A stretch of DNA of 64,000 bases from the NCBI RefSeq assembly GCF_030643905.1, contig NZ_CP121446.1, positions 2,896,001 through 2,960,000 on the forward strand, written 5' to 3'. The notes under the pieces are model-generated. The model was given only the letters and a program-made list of their open reading frames with translations, made no database searches and had not been told where the DNA came from. Below are positions 10,159-19,316 of the stretch, in pieces; within the stretch, counting starts at the first letter, position 1, and every line of letters starts with the position of its first letter. The DNA comes from Flavobacterium sp. IMCC34852. GTDB lineage: Bacteria > Bacteroidota > Bacteroidia > Flavobacteriales > Flavobacteriaceae. Made by a program: the position numbers and the translations under genes.

Positions 10159-11451
10159 ATGCAACACATCATCGACCGCTTCATCAGCTACGTCACTATC
10201 GATACCGAATCAGACCCGAATTCAACTACGACACCGAGTACCAAAAAACAATTCGATTTAGCCAATAAATTGGTTGACGAACTCAAAGCCATTGGCATGA
10301 CGCAAGTCACGATTGACAAACACGGTTATGTGATGGCTACTTTGGCTTCCAATGTGAAACACAAAGTGCCAACGATTGGTTTTGTATCGCACTTTGATAC
10401 CACGCCAGACTTTACCGGAAAAGATGTCAAACCACAAGTGATTCCGAATTACGATGGTGGTGATATCATTCTGAACAAAGAGCAAAACATCGTTCTTTCG
10501 CCTAGTTATTTCAAGGATTTATTGCAATACAAAGGACAAACGTTAATCACGACTAATGGTCTGACGTTATTAGGTGCCGATGACAAAGCCGGTATCACTG
10601 AAATCATGACCGCGATGGAATATTTAATCCAACATCCGGAAATACAACACGGGAAAATCAGAGTGTGTTTTACACCCGACGAAGAAATTGGTCGTGGTGC
10701 TGATTTGTTTGACGTAAAGAAATTCGGCGCCGACTGGGCTTACACCATGGACGGCAGTCAGATAGGCGAATTGGAATATGAAAACTTCAACGCCGCCGGT
10801 GTGAAAATTACCTTCAAAGGCAAATCGGTACATCCGGGTTATGCCAAAGGGAAAATGATCAACTCGATGTTGATTGCGAATGACTTCATCAATGAATTAC
10901 CAAAAGGCGAAACACCACAAGAGACCAAAGGTTACGAAGGATTCTTTCACGTAACGGGTTTAACAGGCAGCATTGAGGAAACCAAATTGGAACTCATCAT
11001 TCGCGACCACGACATGAAGAAATTCATCAAGCGCAAAGAATTGATACACAAAATCACCAAGAAATTCAACAAAGCGTTTAAAAAGCAATTTGGCGAAGAC
11101 ATTGTCATCTGCGAAATCAAAGACCAATACTACAACATGAAGGAAAAAGTAGAACCGGTGATGTTCATTGTAGATTTGGCCGAAAAAGCGATGAAATCTT
11201 TGGGCATCAAACCTTTAATCAAACCGATTCGCGGTGGTACGGACGGTTGTCGTTTGTCGTATATGGGATTGCCGTGTCCGAACATCTTTGCGGGTGGTCA
11301 CAACTTCCACGGCAAGTATGAATACGTTCCCGTAGAAAGCATGCAAAAAGCGGTAGAGGTGATTGTGAAGATTGCAGAGTTGACGGCAACGACTGACTTT
11401 ACGAAGAAAGAAAAGAAGGAGAAAAAAGAGAAGAAGGCTAAGAAGAAATAA
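10159..11451 (+). CDS. pepT: Peptidase T (tripeptide aminopeptidase)
   Basis: 430 residues of the M20B family, a cytoplasmic dizinc enzyme removing N-terminal residues from tripeptides. Metal and catalytic motifs are visible: [28 protein letters not shown], and GGTDGCRLS with the late [13 protein letters not shown]. The ATG at 10159 gives the family's usual start ([12 protein letters not shown]). An earlier in-frame ATG at 10057 would translate the REP-like repeat and is rejected. The last 15 residues are almost all Lys and Glu, an unusual charged tail. Confidence 0.95.
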   Translation: MQHIIDRFISYVTIDTESDPNSTTTPSTKKQFDLANKLVDELKAIGMTQVTIDKHGYVMATLASNVKHKVPTIGFVSHFDTTPDFTGKDVKPQVIPNYDGGDIILNKEQNIVLSPSYFKDLLQYKGQTLITTNGLTLLGADDKAGITEIMTAMEYLIQHPEIQHGKIRVCFTPDEEIGRGADLFDVKKFGADWAYTMDGSQIGELEYENFNAAGVKITFKGKSVHPGYAKGKMINSMLIANDFINELPKGETPQETKGYEGFFHVTGLTGSIEETKLELIIRDHDMKKFIKRKELIHKITKKFNKAFKKQFGEDIVICEIKDQYYNMKEKVEPVMFIVDLAEKAMKSLGIKPLIKPIRGGTDGCRLSYMGLPCPNIFAGGHNFHGKYEYVPVESMQKAVEVIVKIAELTATTDFTKKEKKEKKEKKAKKK

Positions 11452-11505
11452 GTACGAAGTACAAAGTACTAGGTACGAAGTGGGTGTGAAATCTTAATAA
11501 GTAAC

Positions 11506-12087
11506 ATGAAAGAAGATAAAAATCCTTGGATGAAAAACGACCAATGGACCGAGGAAGTCGGTTTGTTGCGTGCTATCGTTTTGAAAACCGAATTGGTGGA
11601 AACCAATAAATGGGGTGGCGAAGTGTACACAGTGAATAACAAAAACGTGTTGGGCATTGGAAGTTTTAAAAACTACTTTGCTTTGTGGTTTTTCAATGGT
11701 GTTTTTCTGAAAGATGAAGCTCAGGTTTTGGTCAATGCCAATGAAGGCGTAACGAAAGCATTGAGACAATGGCGTTTTACTTCGGCTAATGAAATCAATG
11801 AGAAATTGATTTTGCAATACATCAACGAAGCCATCGCCAATGAAAAAGCAGGTTTGTCTATCAAACCCGAAAAGAAAGAAGCAATGCAATGTGATTTCTT
11901 TCAGGCAGCGCTTGATAATAACAAAGCCTTAAAAACCGCTTTGGAACAACTGACGCCTTTCAAACAAAAAGAATACTGGGAATACATGGCGACTGCTAAG
12001 CAGGAGAAAACTAAAGTTACTCGCTTGGAGAAAATCACGCCGATGATTTTGGAAGGAAAAGGATTTAACGATAAATACAGGAAGTAA
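11506..12087 (+). CDS. YdeI/DUF1801-type protein
   Basis: 193 residues matching the YdeI/OmpD-associated plus DUF1801 architecture. The N-terminal alpha/beta domain has the KWGGEVYTVNNKNVLGIGSFK stretch, and the C-terminal helical tail ends in RLEKITPMILEGKGFNDKYR, the YdeI C-terminal signature. The biochemical role of the family is unclear. It stands alone and is followed by a bidirectional terminator. Confidence 0.85.
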   Translation: MKEDKNPWMKNDQWTEEVGLLRAIVLKTELVETNKWGGEVYTVNNKNVLGIGSFKNYFALWFFNGVFLKDEAQVLVNANEGVTKALRQWRFTSANEINEKLILQYINEAIANEKAGLSIKPEKKEAMQCDFFQAALDNNKALKTALEQLTPFKQKEYWEYMATAKQEKTKVTRLEKITPMILEGKGFNDKYRK

Positions 12088-12127
12088 GTTAGAAGTACGA
12101 GGTACGAAGTAAAAAAGGTTTAAAATA

Positions 12128-12163
12128 AAAAATCCCAAATTCCAATAAAGGAGTTTGGGATTT
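12128..12163. terminator. Bidirectional terminator
   Basis: The inverted repeat AAAATCCCAAA / TTTGGGATTTT lies between convergent genes (YdeI-type on + and yajC on -). A-rich and T-rich flanks on each side make it usable on both strands. Confidence 0.8.
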
Positions 12164-12193
12164 TACTTTGTACTTCTTATTTCGTACTTTCCT

Positions 12194-12469
12194 TTAAGCT
12201 TTCTTATTCGCAGCAGCAGTCAATTCTAAAGAAATCGCTGAACGCTCAATCTTTAATTTTCCTGACATGGTTTCGATAACGGCTGTACCTTCTGATAACT
12301 CAGCGATTTTGCCGTGGAAACCACTTTTGGTGATGATTTTATCGCCTACTTTAAGTCCGGCTTCGAATTCTTTTTCTTGTTTGATTTTCTTTTGTTGCGG
12401 TCTGATCATGAAGAAATAGATCACTACAAACACTAATAAAAAAGGTAAAAATTGATTTAATTGTTCCAT
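12194..12469 (-). CDS. yajC: Preprotein translocase subunit YajC
   Basis: 91 residues: one N-terminal membrane helix followed by FMIRPQQKKIKQEKEFEAGLKVGDKIIT, the family signature, and a small basic C-terminal domain. YajC binds the SecDF part of the Sec machinery at the cytoplasmic membrane. It is the last gene of a minus-strand run nusB - DUF1573 - yajC, a conserved flavobacterial order. Confidence 0.95.
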   Translation of the reverse strand: MEQLNQFLPFLLVFVVIYFFMIRPQQKKIKQEKEFEAGLKVGDKIITKSGFHGKIAELSEGTAVIETMSGKLKIERSAISLELTAAANKKA

Positions 12470-12484
12470 AATAATTGTTTTGTT

Positions 12485-12985
12485 TTAGTTCTTTTGAGGA
12501 ACTTCGATTTTAGTTTTAATTTTCAAAATTTTGCTGCCTTCTTTGGTGTTACTCATAATGGTAACGGTTTTTGAGGTTTCGCCTGATTTGCCTTTGGAAT
12601 CAAAAGAAACTTTGATTTTACCCGATTCCCCAACTTTGATGGGTGTTTTAGGATACTCAGGAACGGTACAACCACAAGAACCACGAGCCGAGCTAATAAT
12701 CAAATCGGCTTCACCTGTATTTTTAAATTCGAATTCATACGTTGGTTTGTCCCCTTGTTGGATGGTTCCGAAATCGTGCTCTTCTTCTTCAAATGTAATT
12801 ACCGGATATTTCCCGTCTGCCGGTACTTTGTAGTTAGGCAATACATTTGGTTTAGGTTCCGCTGCCGGTCGTTGTGCCGAAAGGGTATCTAATGTCACTG
12901 CTTTATCGTTTACAGTCTCTTTTTTACAAGCGGTTGTCAACAAGAATAACGCTGCAACAACCAATAAATTCATTCTTTTATTCAT
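12485..12985 (-). CDS. DUF1573 lipoprotein
   Basis: 166 residues with a lipoprotein signal (MNKRMNLLVVAALFLLTTAC) and a single DUF1573 immunoglobulin-like domain: EHDFGTIQQGDKPTYEFEFKN, then the SSARGSCGCTVPEYPKTPI core with a conserved CGC. Such proteins are probably periplasmic or surface-exposed; no reaction is known. It lies 15 bp from yajC and about 10 bp from nusB, so one transcript is likely. Confidence 0.9.
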   Translation of the reverse strand: MNKRMNLLVVAALFLLTTACKKETVNDKAVTLDTLSAQRPAAEPKPNVLPNYKVPADGKYPVITFEEEEHDFGTIQQGDKPTYEFEFKNTGEADLIISSARGSCGCTVPEYPKTPIKVGESGKIKVSFDSKGKSGETSKTVTIMSNTKEGSKILKIKTKIEVPQKN

Positions 12986-12994
12986 AACTGATAA

Positions 12995-13933
12995 TTACAT
13001 TAAACCTCTACCGGTTTTTTTGATTTTGTCTTCGTTTTGGAATTCTTTGACCAAATTATCTAAAATTCCGTTGATAAAAATACTGCTTTTTGGGGTAGAA
13101 TATTCTTTGGCAATTTCCAAATACTCATTAATGGTCACTTTAACCGGAATAGACGGGAATTTCAAGAACTCACAAATCGCCATTTTCAAAATGATGGTAT
13201 CAATTTCGGCGATTCGGTCGGCATCCCAATTGGGCGTTTTGTCGATGTATTCTTTGGCCAATTCAATTTCGTTTAAAACCGTTTTGCGGAATAAATTACC
13301 CACAAATTCTTTGTCCTCTTCGTCTTTGTAAAGCTTGACTACTTTGAACTCGCTTTTCTCTGAAAATTGTTTCAACTGTTTCTGAATTTGGGTATTCACC
13401 ACCGGAATATCATCCGTCCAGGTCAGTTTGTTGTCTTCCAAATATTCGTAGAGCTTTTCGTTGGGTGCAATCAATTCGGTGAACATATCCAACACGAACT
13501 GTTTGTCTTCCTCAAAAGTATTGTTGCGATTGCTCATGTATTTGGCATACAAGTCACTTTGTTTGATGTCATTGAGCAAAATCAAAATATAATCATCGTT
13601 CAAGGACCAGTTATTGATTTTTCTTTTCTCCAAGGCAATACTCAACGAACTGTTGTCTTCCAAATGAAGTAAGACCGCATTATTGATAAACTTTTTGTTG
13701 GGATTTTTCTCTTCAGGCGTGGCCAAATGTTTTTTGCTGGAAGCTTCCAAAAAAACAATTTCTTTTTTTCTGATTTCTGTCAAAGTCGACAACATGATTA
13801 AATACAAATCCTGAATGTTATCAATGCTTTGGATTAAGAATTTCTCTTCTTTCTCCATTTCCTCAGAATTTTTTTGATGCATCGCGTAGATAGATTGCAT
13901 CACTTTTACTCGAATATGTCTTCTGTTTAACAC
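12995..13933 (-). CDS. nusB: Transcription antitermination factor NusB
   Basis: 312 residues, about twice the length of proteobacterial NusB, as is normal in Bacteroidota. The N-terminal MLNRRHIRVKVMQSIYA opens the protein. The NusB helical core is in the C-terminal third (WDADRIAEIDTIILKMAICEF, then SIPVKVTINEYLEIAKEYS). NusB binds boxA RNA with NusE (S10) and prevents premature termination in rRNA operons. It is the first gene of the minus-strand run. Confidence 0.93.
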   Translation of the reverse strand: MLNRRHIRVKVMQSIYAMHQKNSEEMEKEEKFLIQSIDNIQDLYLIMLSTLTEIRKKEIVFLEASSKKHLATPEEKNPNKKFINNAVLLHLEDNSSLSIALEKRKINNWSLNDDYILILLNDIKQSDLYAKYMSNRNNTFEEDKQFVLDMFTELIAPNEKLYEYLEDNKLTWTDDIPVVNTQIQKQLKQFSEKSEFKVVKLYKDEEDKEFVGNLFRKTVLNEIELAKEYIDKTPNWDADRIAEIDTIILKMAICEFLKFPSIPVKVTINEYLEIAKEYSTPKSSIFINGILDNLVKEFQNEDKIKKTGRGLM

Positions 13934-13956
13934 CTGTAAGAACTTTTAAAAATTAA

Positions 13957-13984
13957 CAAAGCGAAAGAATTTCTTTCGCTTTGC
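13957..13984 (-). terminator. Terminator downstream of leucine dehydrogenase gene
   Basis: A long perfect stem, CAAAGCGAAAGAA paired with TTCTTTCGCTTTG and almost no loop, sits between nusB and the dehydrogenase gene. On the minus strand it is followed by an AT-rich TTAATTTTT stretch. Confidence 0.65.
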
Positions 13985-14013
13985 AAAAATAGGAATATTT
14001 TAAAACCTAATAA

Positions 14014-15120
14014 TTATTTATTAGCGTTTTCTTTTTTTCTTTGGTCAATTCTGTTTTGCGCAATTTGCATGGCTGCTTGTTGCGTAGTCATGTTATTCAC
14101 ATCTGCAAAATTGAAAATTTCCAAGGTAGTGTTGTAGATATTCTCAGTCATTTTCATGGCTTGGTCTTTACCGTATTTTACGATTTCACCGTAAACATTG
14201 ATGATACCACCGGCGTTGATTAAGAAATCGGGTGCATAAGCAATCCCTCTTTCTCTTAAAATTTGACCATGAATGGCTTCAACTGCCAATTGGTTATTAG
14301 CCGCACCGGCAATTACTTTGGCTTTGATTTTATGAATAGTTTCATCATTAATAGTAGCTCCCAAAGCACAAGGCGAATAGATATCAACGTCAGCGCTGTA
14401 TAAATCTGCACCGGTGAAAATTTTGGCACCGTATTTAGCCACCATATTTTCCATTTTATCTTGGTGAATGTCGGATACAAAAACTTCGGCTCCTTCTTTT
14501 CTTAAGTAGCTGATTAAAGTTTCACCCACGTGACCTGTTCCTTGCACTAATACCTTTTTACCTTCTAAGTTTTCAGAACCGAATTGGTATTTGGCAGCGG
14601 CTTTCATTCCCATGTAAACACCGTAAGCTGTAACCGGAGAAGGATTTCCTGAACCACCGATAGATTCGGAAATTCCCGTAACATAATTGGTTACTTTGTG
14701 AATTCTGTCCATGTCTTCAGTCGTTGTGCCAACGTCTTCAGCGGTAATGTATTTTCCGCTTAAAGAGTTAACAAACTCTCCGAAACGGGTAATCATTTCT
14801 GGAGTTTTATCGATTTTAGAATCGCCAATAATCACTGCTTTTCCGCCACCAAGATTTAAACCTGTGATAGCTGATTTATAAGTCATTCCGCGTGAAAGTC
14901 TCAAAACGTCATTTAAAGCTTCCCATTCGTTAGCATAATTCCACATTCTTGTTCCGCCAAGCGCCGGTCCCATAACTGTATTATGAATACCAATAATTGC
15001 TTTTAATCCTGTATCTTTGTCATTACAAAAAACAATTTGTTCGTGATTGTCAAAAGAAACTTGACCGAAAACCGGGTCCATTTTTTTTAGCTCGACCGGT
15101 GTAGTGATTTCTGAAGTCAT
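14014..15120 (-). CDS. Leucine (Glu/Leu/Phe/Val) dehydrogenase
   Basis: 368 residues of the amino-acid dehydrogenase family, catalysing NAD-dependent reversible deamination of branched-chain amino acids. The catalytic lysine lies in LGGGKAVIIGD, the glycine-rich dimer region is GPALGGTRMW, and the Rossmann dinucleotide motif is VQGTGHVGETL. The length suits leucine dehydrogenase better than the longer glutamate enzymes. The gene is divergent from an ABC exporter across about 195 bp of AT-rich DNA holding both promoters. Confidence 0.92.
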   Translation of the reverse strand: MTSEITTPVELKKMDPVFGQVSFDNHEQIVFCNDKDTGLKAIIGIHNTVMGPALGGTRMWNYANEWEALNDVLRLSRGMTYKSAITGLNLGGGKAVIIGDSKIDKTPEMITRFGEFVNSLSGKYITAEDVGTTTEDMDRIHKVTNYVTGISESIGGSGNPSPVTAYGVYMGMKAAAKYQFGSENLEGKKVLVQGTGHVGETLISYLRKEGAEVFVSDIHQDKMENMVAKYGAKIFTGADLYSADVDIYSPCALGATINDETIHKIKAKVIAGAANNQLAVEAIHGQILRERGIAYAPDFLINAGGIINVYGEIVKYGKDQAMKMTENIYNTTLEIFNFADVNNMTTQQAAMQIAQNRIDQRKKENANK

Positions 15121-15315
15121 AATGAAGTGGTGTTAATTTAAGACTTTCTAAAAAGTCGGTACAAAAATAAAATTTTATTCAATAAAATTCATCGATATCA
15201 AGAATAATTAGTAATTTGTTAATAAAATCAATTTAAACAAAGAATATTGAAATTTAACTATTCTCAATTTTTTTAACATAATTTAAATCATAAAGCCCAT
15301 TTCTTTAAAATAAGC

Positions 15316-17073
15316 ATGAAAGAACTTCAATATTTAAACAAATATTTTGTCAAATACAAATTCCATTTTTTATTAGGAATTTTAATCACTATTGTAGCCC
15401 AAATATTCTCTCTTTTCACTCCCAAGCTTATCAGTCAGTCATTTCAAGCGATTGAAGATTTTCACAGCAACAAAATGACAAGCGACATGATCAAAACTGA
15501 ATTGATTCAAAACGTCCTTTGGATTGTGGGTACCACTTTGATTGCCGGGGTTTTGACTTTCCTGATGCGCCAGACTTTAATCGTAATGTCGCGTCACGTA
15601 GAGTTTGATTTGAAAAACGAAGTGTTCCAACATTACGAAGTGTTAGACCAAAATTTTTACAAGCGCAATCGAACCGGAGATTTGATGAACCGCATCAGTG
15701 AAGATGTGGCCAAAGTACGCATGTATGTCGGACCCGCGGTAATGTACACCATTAATACCTTTATTCGATTTACCGTAGTGATTATTTATATGTATAATGT
15801 ATCGCCGTTGCTGACTTTATACACCATATTACCTTTGCCGATTTTATCTTTTATCATCTTTAGATTGAGTACCGAAATCAACAAACGAAGCACGACTTTC
15901 CAACAGTATTTGTCCAAGATTTCGAGTTTTACCCAAGAAATTTTCTCCGGAATTCGTGTGGTGAAAGCTTATGCCTTGGAAAAACAGTACCAAGATGAAA
16001 TTGTTGATTTAGCTAAAGAAAGTAAAACCAAAAGTATGAGTTTGGCGCGGGTGCAATCGCTGTTCGGACCGTTGATGATTGCGCTGATTGGCGTGAGTAA
16101 CTTGGTTGTGATTTATTTTGGCGGATTGATGTATGTCGAGGGTTCGATTAAAAGTATCGGAACCATAGCCGAATTTATCCTGTATGTCAACATGCTGACT
16201 TGGCCTGTGGCTTCTATAGGTTGGGTTTCATCCTTAGTTCAAGAAGCCGAAGCTTCGCAAAAAAGAATCAATGAATTCCTGAAAATTGAGCCTGAAATCA
16301 AAAACAAAGCCACTGAAAACACCAATATTCAAGGCGAAATCGAGTTCAAGAACGTAAGTTTTACTTATGAAGATACTGAAATTACAGCACTGAAAAATAT
16401 TTCCTTTAAAGTTAAAAAAGGAGAAACCTTAGCCATCTTAGGCCAAACAGGTTCCGGAAAGTCGAGTATTTTATCTTTGGTCACCCGTATGTACGACATC
16501 AAAGAAGGCCAAATCACCATTGACGGCAAAGCGATAGACCAAGTCAATTTGAATGATTTGCGCAACAGTATCGGCATAGTGCCGCAGGACGCGTTTTTGT
16601 TTTCGGATACCATCAAAAACAATATCAAATTCGGTAAAGAAAATGCCACTGATGACGAAGTAATGGCAGCCGCCAAAAATGCCGTAGTTCACGATAACAT
16701 TATGAATTTCAGCGCCCAATACGAAACCATATTAGGCGAACGAGGAATCACACTTTCAGGCGGACAAAAACAAAGGGTTTCCATTGCCCGAGCGATTATC
16801 AAGAATCCGGAAATACTGTTATTTGACGACTGTTTATCAGCAGTAGACACCGAAACCGAAGAGCAAATTTTAAATAATCTTCTCCAAATTTCTAAAGACA
16901 AAACCACCATTATTGTAAGTCACCGAGTGTCATCTGCCAAGAATGCCGACAAAATTATCATCCTAGAGGAAGGCCAAATCATACAAGAAGGTTCTCATAA
17001 TCAATTGGTAAACCAACCGGGGTATTATGCTGAGTTGTATTTGAAACAACTTTCGGAAAAAGAATTAAATTAA
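15316..17073 (+). CDS. ABC exporter, fused membrane and ATPase domains
   Basis: 585 residues: six hydrophobic helices in about the first 310 residues (type I exporter fold), then a nucleotide-binding domain with Walker A LGQTGSGKSS, signature LSGGQKQRVSIARA and Walker B ILLFDDCLSAVD. It acts as a dimer in the inner membrane to export lipids, peptides or drugs. The substrate cannot be assigned. It starts at ATG 15316 and is followed by a short gap before the PUR-family gene. Confidence 0.92.
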   Translation: MKELQYLNKYFVKYKFHFLLGILITIVAQIFSLFTPKLISQSFQAIEDFHSNKMTSDMIKTELIQNVLWIVGTTLIAGVLTFLMRQTLIVMSRHVEFDLKNEVFQHYEVLDQNFYKRNRTGDLMNRISEDVAKVRMYVGPAVMYTINTFIRFTVVIIYMYNVSPLLTLYTILPLPILSFIIFRLSTEINKRSTTFQQYLSKISSFTQEIFSGIRVVKAYALEKQYQDEIVDLAKESKTKSMSLARVQSLFGPLMIALIGVSNLVVIYFGGLMYVEGSIKSIGTIAEFILYVNMLTWPVASIGWVSSLVQEAEASQKRINEFLKIEPEIKNKATENTNIQGEIEFKNVSFTYEDTEITALKNISFKVKKGETLAILGQTGSGKSSILSLVTRMYDIKEGQITIDGKAIDQVNLNDLRNSIGIVPQDAFLFSDTIKNNIKFGKENATDDEVMAAAKNAVVHDNIMNFSAQYETILGERGITLSGGQKQRVSIARAIIKNPEILLFDDCLSAVDTETEEQILNNLLQISKDKTTIIVSHRVSSAKNADKIIILEEGQIIQEGSHNQLVNQPGYYAELYLKQLSEKELN

Positions 17074-17143
17074 ATGTTGTTTGGTAACAAAAATTTTACC
17101 ATTTTTGAACTGTACAGAAACACTATTAATTGACTGAAAGAAT

Positions 17144-17521
17144 ATGAGAGAAAATGATATGTTAGAAAAAGATGAGATTTTTTCTAAAGTTTTAAGAGCA
17201 GGCAGAAGAACGTATTTCTTCGATGTGAGAGCTACCAAAGCAGACGATTATTACATTACCATTACTGAAAGCAAAAAGTTTACTGAAGAAGACGGTTCAT
17301 TCCACTTCAAGAAACACAAAATCTATTTGTACAAAGAAGATTTCGCCGCTTTCACCGAAATCCTTGAAGAAATGACCGCTTACGTTTTGAACCACAAAGG
17401 CGAGGAAGTAATTTCAGAAAGACACCAAAAAGACTTCAAAAGAGAATACATTCAGGAAACAGCTGAAGAAACGAAAACATCTGAAAAGAGTTTCACTGAT
17501 ATCGATTTTGATGATATATAA
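17144..17521 (+). CDS. PUR-family nucleic acid-binding protein (DUF3276)
   Basis: 125 residues with the bacterial PUR-alpha-like repeat (FSKVLRAGRRTYFFDVRATKADDYYITITESKK, shown only in part by RRTYFFDVRATK). The acidic tail ends in DIDFDDI. Members of this Bacteroidota/spirochaete family bind single-stranded DNA or RNA. Two ATGs are close together (17144 and 17159). The first is used here, though the second (MLEKDEIFSK) is equally plausible. Confidence 0.88.
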   Translation: MRENDMLEKDEIFSKVLRAGRRTYFFDVRATKADDYYITITESKKFTEEDGSFHFKKHKIYLYKEDFAAFTEILEEMTAYVLNHKGEEVISERHQKDFKREYIQETAEETKTSEKSFTDIDFDDI

Positions 17522-17552
17522 CTAATAAAGTAATTAGTGACTAGTAGAAAAC

Positions 17553-17586
17553 AAGTCCGAAGCTGAAAAGTTTTGGACTTTTTTTA
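17553..17586. terminator. Terminator between PUR-family gene and csaA
   Basis: AAGTCC paired with GGACTT, extended by GAA/TTT pairs, followed by a T run. It lies between convergent genes. Confidence 0.65.
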
Positions 17587-17934
17587 TGCGATTCTCAAAC
17601 CGTTTTCCACTTTCAAATCTGAAGTCAATAAAACAACTTCATCACCATTGACCGAACCCAAAACCAAACATTCACTCATAAAGTTGCCTATTTGCTTTTT
17701 GGGGAAATTAACTACTGCGACAATCTGTTTCCCAATTAAATCCTCTTTCGAATATCTTTTGGTAATCTGTGCCGATGACTTTCTGATACCAATTTCAGCT
17801 CCGAAATCAATGACCAACTGATAGGCCGGTTTCCTGGCTCCGGGGAAATCTTTTGCTTCAAGTATTGTTCCGATTCGCATTACTACTTTTTCAAATTCAT
17901 GCCATAGCAAAGCCTCTTGTGTTGTATTTTCCAT
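17584..17934 (-). CDS. csaA: CsaA-like tRNA-binding domain protein
   Basis: 116 residues consisting of one EMAP/Trbp-type OB-fold tRNA-binding domain: FEKVVMRIGTILEAKDFPGARKP at the start, KDLIGKQIVAVVNFPKK in the middle and NGLRIA at the end. CsaA is described as an export-related chaperone, and its fold binds tRNA; which role applies here is not visible. The gene is convergent with the PUR-family gene. Confidence 0.88.
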   Translation of the reverse strand: MENTTQEALLWHEFEKVVMRIGTILEAKDFPGARKPAYQLVIDFGAEIGIRKSSAQITKRYSKEDLIGKQIVAVVNFPKKQIGNFMSECLVLGSVNGDEVVLLTSDLKVENGLRIA

Positions 17935-18066
17935 AATCTGAATGTTTCTTTACAAAAATAGAACAGGAAACCCAATTTTGTATAGTTTTTATATGGTTCT
18001 GTTACTCTTTAAGTTGAATATATTTTATACATTTAGGTTTTAATAAATCATTCCCTGTTTCACGCT

Positions 18067-19293
18067 ATGAAAATTGCTTTATTTACCAATGAATTTCCAC
18101 CAAATATTTACGGCGGCGCCGGAGTACATATTGATTTTTTGAGTCAGGAATTGGCTCATTTAGGCGAAGTAGAAGTCCGTTGTTTTGGTAACCAAGAAGA
18201 AACTATGGCATCCATGAATGTACTCGGAATCCAATCTTCCTTAACCAAACCCGAAGACCACAACAATCCGCATATCAAGATGTTTCATAATTTGAGTAAA
18301 AATGTCGAAATGTCGCAGCATACTTTACAAGCCGATGTCATTCATTGCCACACTTGGTACACGCATTTGGCCGGAATCTTTTCGAGAGAATTACTGCAAT
18401 CGCCGTTAATATTGACGACACATAGTTTAGAAACGCACCGACCTTGGAAAGTAGAACAATTGGGCAACGGTTATTTTTTGTCCCGATGGATTGAACACCA
18501 TGCTTACAATACTGCCGACGGTATTATTGCTGTCAGCGAACAAATGAAAACCGACGTTATCGAAGCTTATGGTGTTGCTCCCGAAAAAGTAACCGTCATC
18601 CACAACGGTATCGATCCTGATTTTTATGCCCCGACATTTGACAATGATTTACTCAAAGAATACGGCATCAATCCCGACATTCCGTTTGTACTGTTTGTGG
18701 GAAGAATAACGCGCCAAAAAGGCATTTCGCAATTGATTTCGGCCGCCAAATATTTTAATAAAAATTGTCAAATAGTACTTTGCGCAGGCGCACCGGATAC
18801 CGAAGAAATCGCCAAAGAAACCGAAGCATTAATAGCCGAACTAAAAGCACAGCGCAACGGAGTAATTCTAATCTCCGAAATGTTACCGCGAGAAAAAATC
18901 AAAGTGCTTTACAGTCATGCCCGCGTTTTTGCATGTCCGTCTTTATACGAACCTTTCGGCATCATCAATCTCGAAGCTTTGTCGTGCGAAACTCCCGTTG
19001 TTGGCTCCGCCGTTGGCGGTATTCCCGAAATTATAGTCGAAGGCGAAACCGGTTATTTAATTGAGCTCGAAAGCATTTCCCGAACGGATTTCAACCCAAA
19101 ATATCCGGAAGCTTTCCAACAAAACTTTGCCACCAAAGTCAACCAATTGTTAGAAGATGAACCTTTGGCCACCCAAATGGGCAAAGCCGGCAGAAAAAGA
19201 GTTCTGGATAAATTCAGCTGGACTGCCATCGCCAAAACAACATACAATTATTACGAAGAAGTAATCAACAGATTCGAAAAAGAAAAAGCATAA
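18067..19293 (+). CDS. glgA: Glycogen synthase (GT4 type)
   Basis: 408 residues with a GT-B fold. The N-terminal FTNEFPPNIYGGAGVHIDFL loop binds donor sugar, and the C-terminal half has FVGRITRQKGI and the E-x7-E region CPSLYEPFGIINLEAL. This short form is the Corynebacterium/actinobacterial-type synthase that transfers glucose to alpha-1,4-glucan or to glucose-1-phosphate. It lies only 23 bp before glgC, which makes the donor ADP-glucose, so the pair forms a glycogen-synthesis operon. Confidence 0.93.
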   Translation: MKIALFTNEFPPNIYGGAGVHIDFLSQELAHLGEVEVRCFGNQEETMASMNVLGIQSSLTKPEDHNNPHIKMFHNLSKNVEMSQHTLQADVIHCHTWYTHLAGIFSRELLQSPLILTTHSLETHRPWKVEQLGNGYFLSRWIEHHAYNTADGIIAVSEQMKTDVIEAYGVAPEKVTVIHNGIDPDFYAPTFDNDLLKEYGINPDIPFVLFVGRITRQKGISQLISAAKYFNKNCQIVLCAGAPDTEEIAKETEALIAELKAQRNGVILISEMLPREKIKVLYSHARVFACPSLYEPFGIINLEALSCETPVVGSAVGGIPEIIVEGETGYLIELESISRTDFNPKYPEAFQQNFATKVNQLLEDEPLATQMGKAGRKRVLDKFSWTAIAKTTYNYYEEVINRFEKEKA

Positions 19294-19316
19294 TCAAACA
19301 ACTAAAGCATATTGCA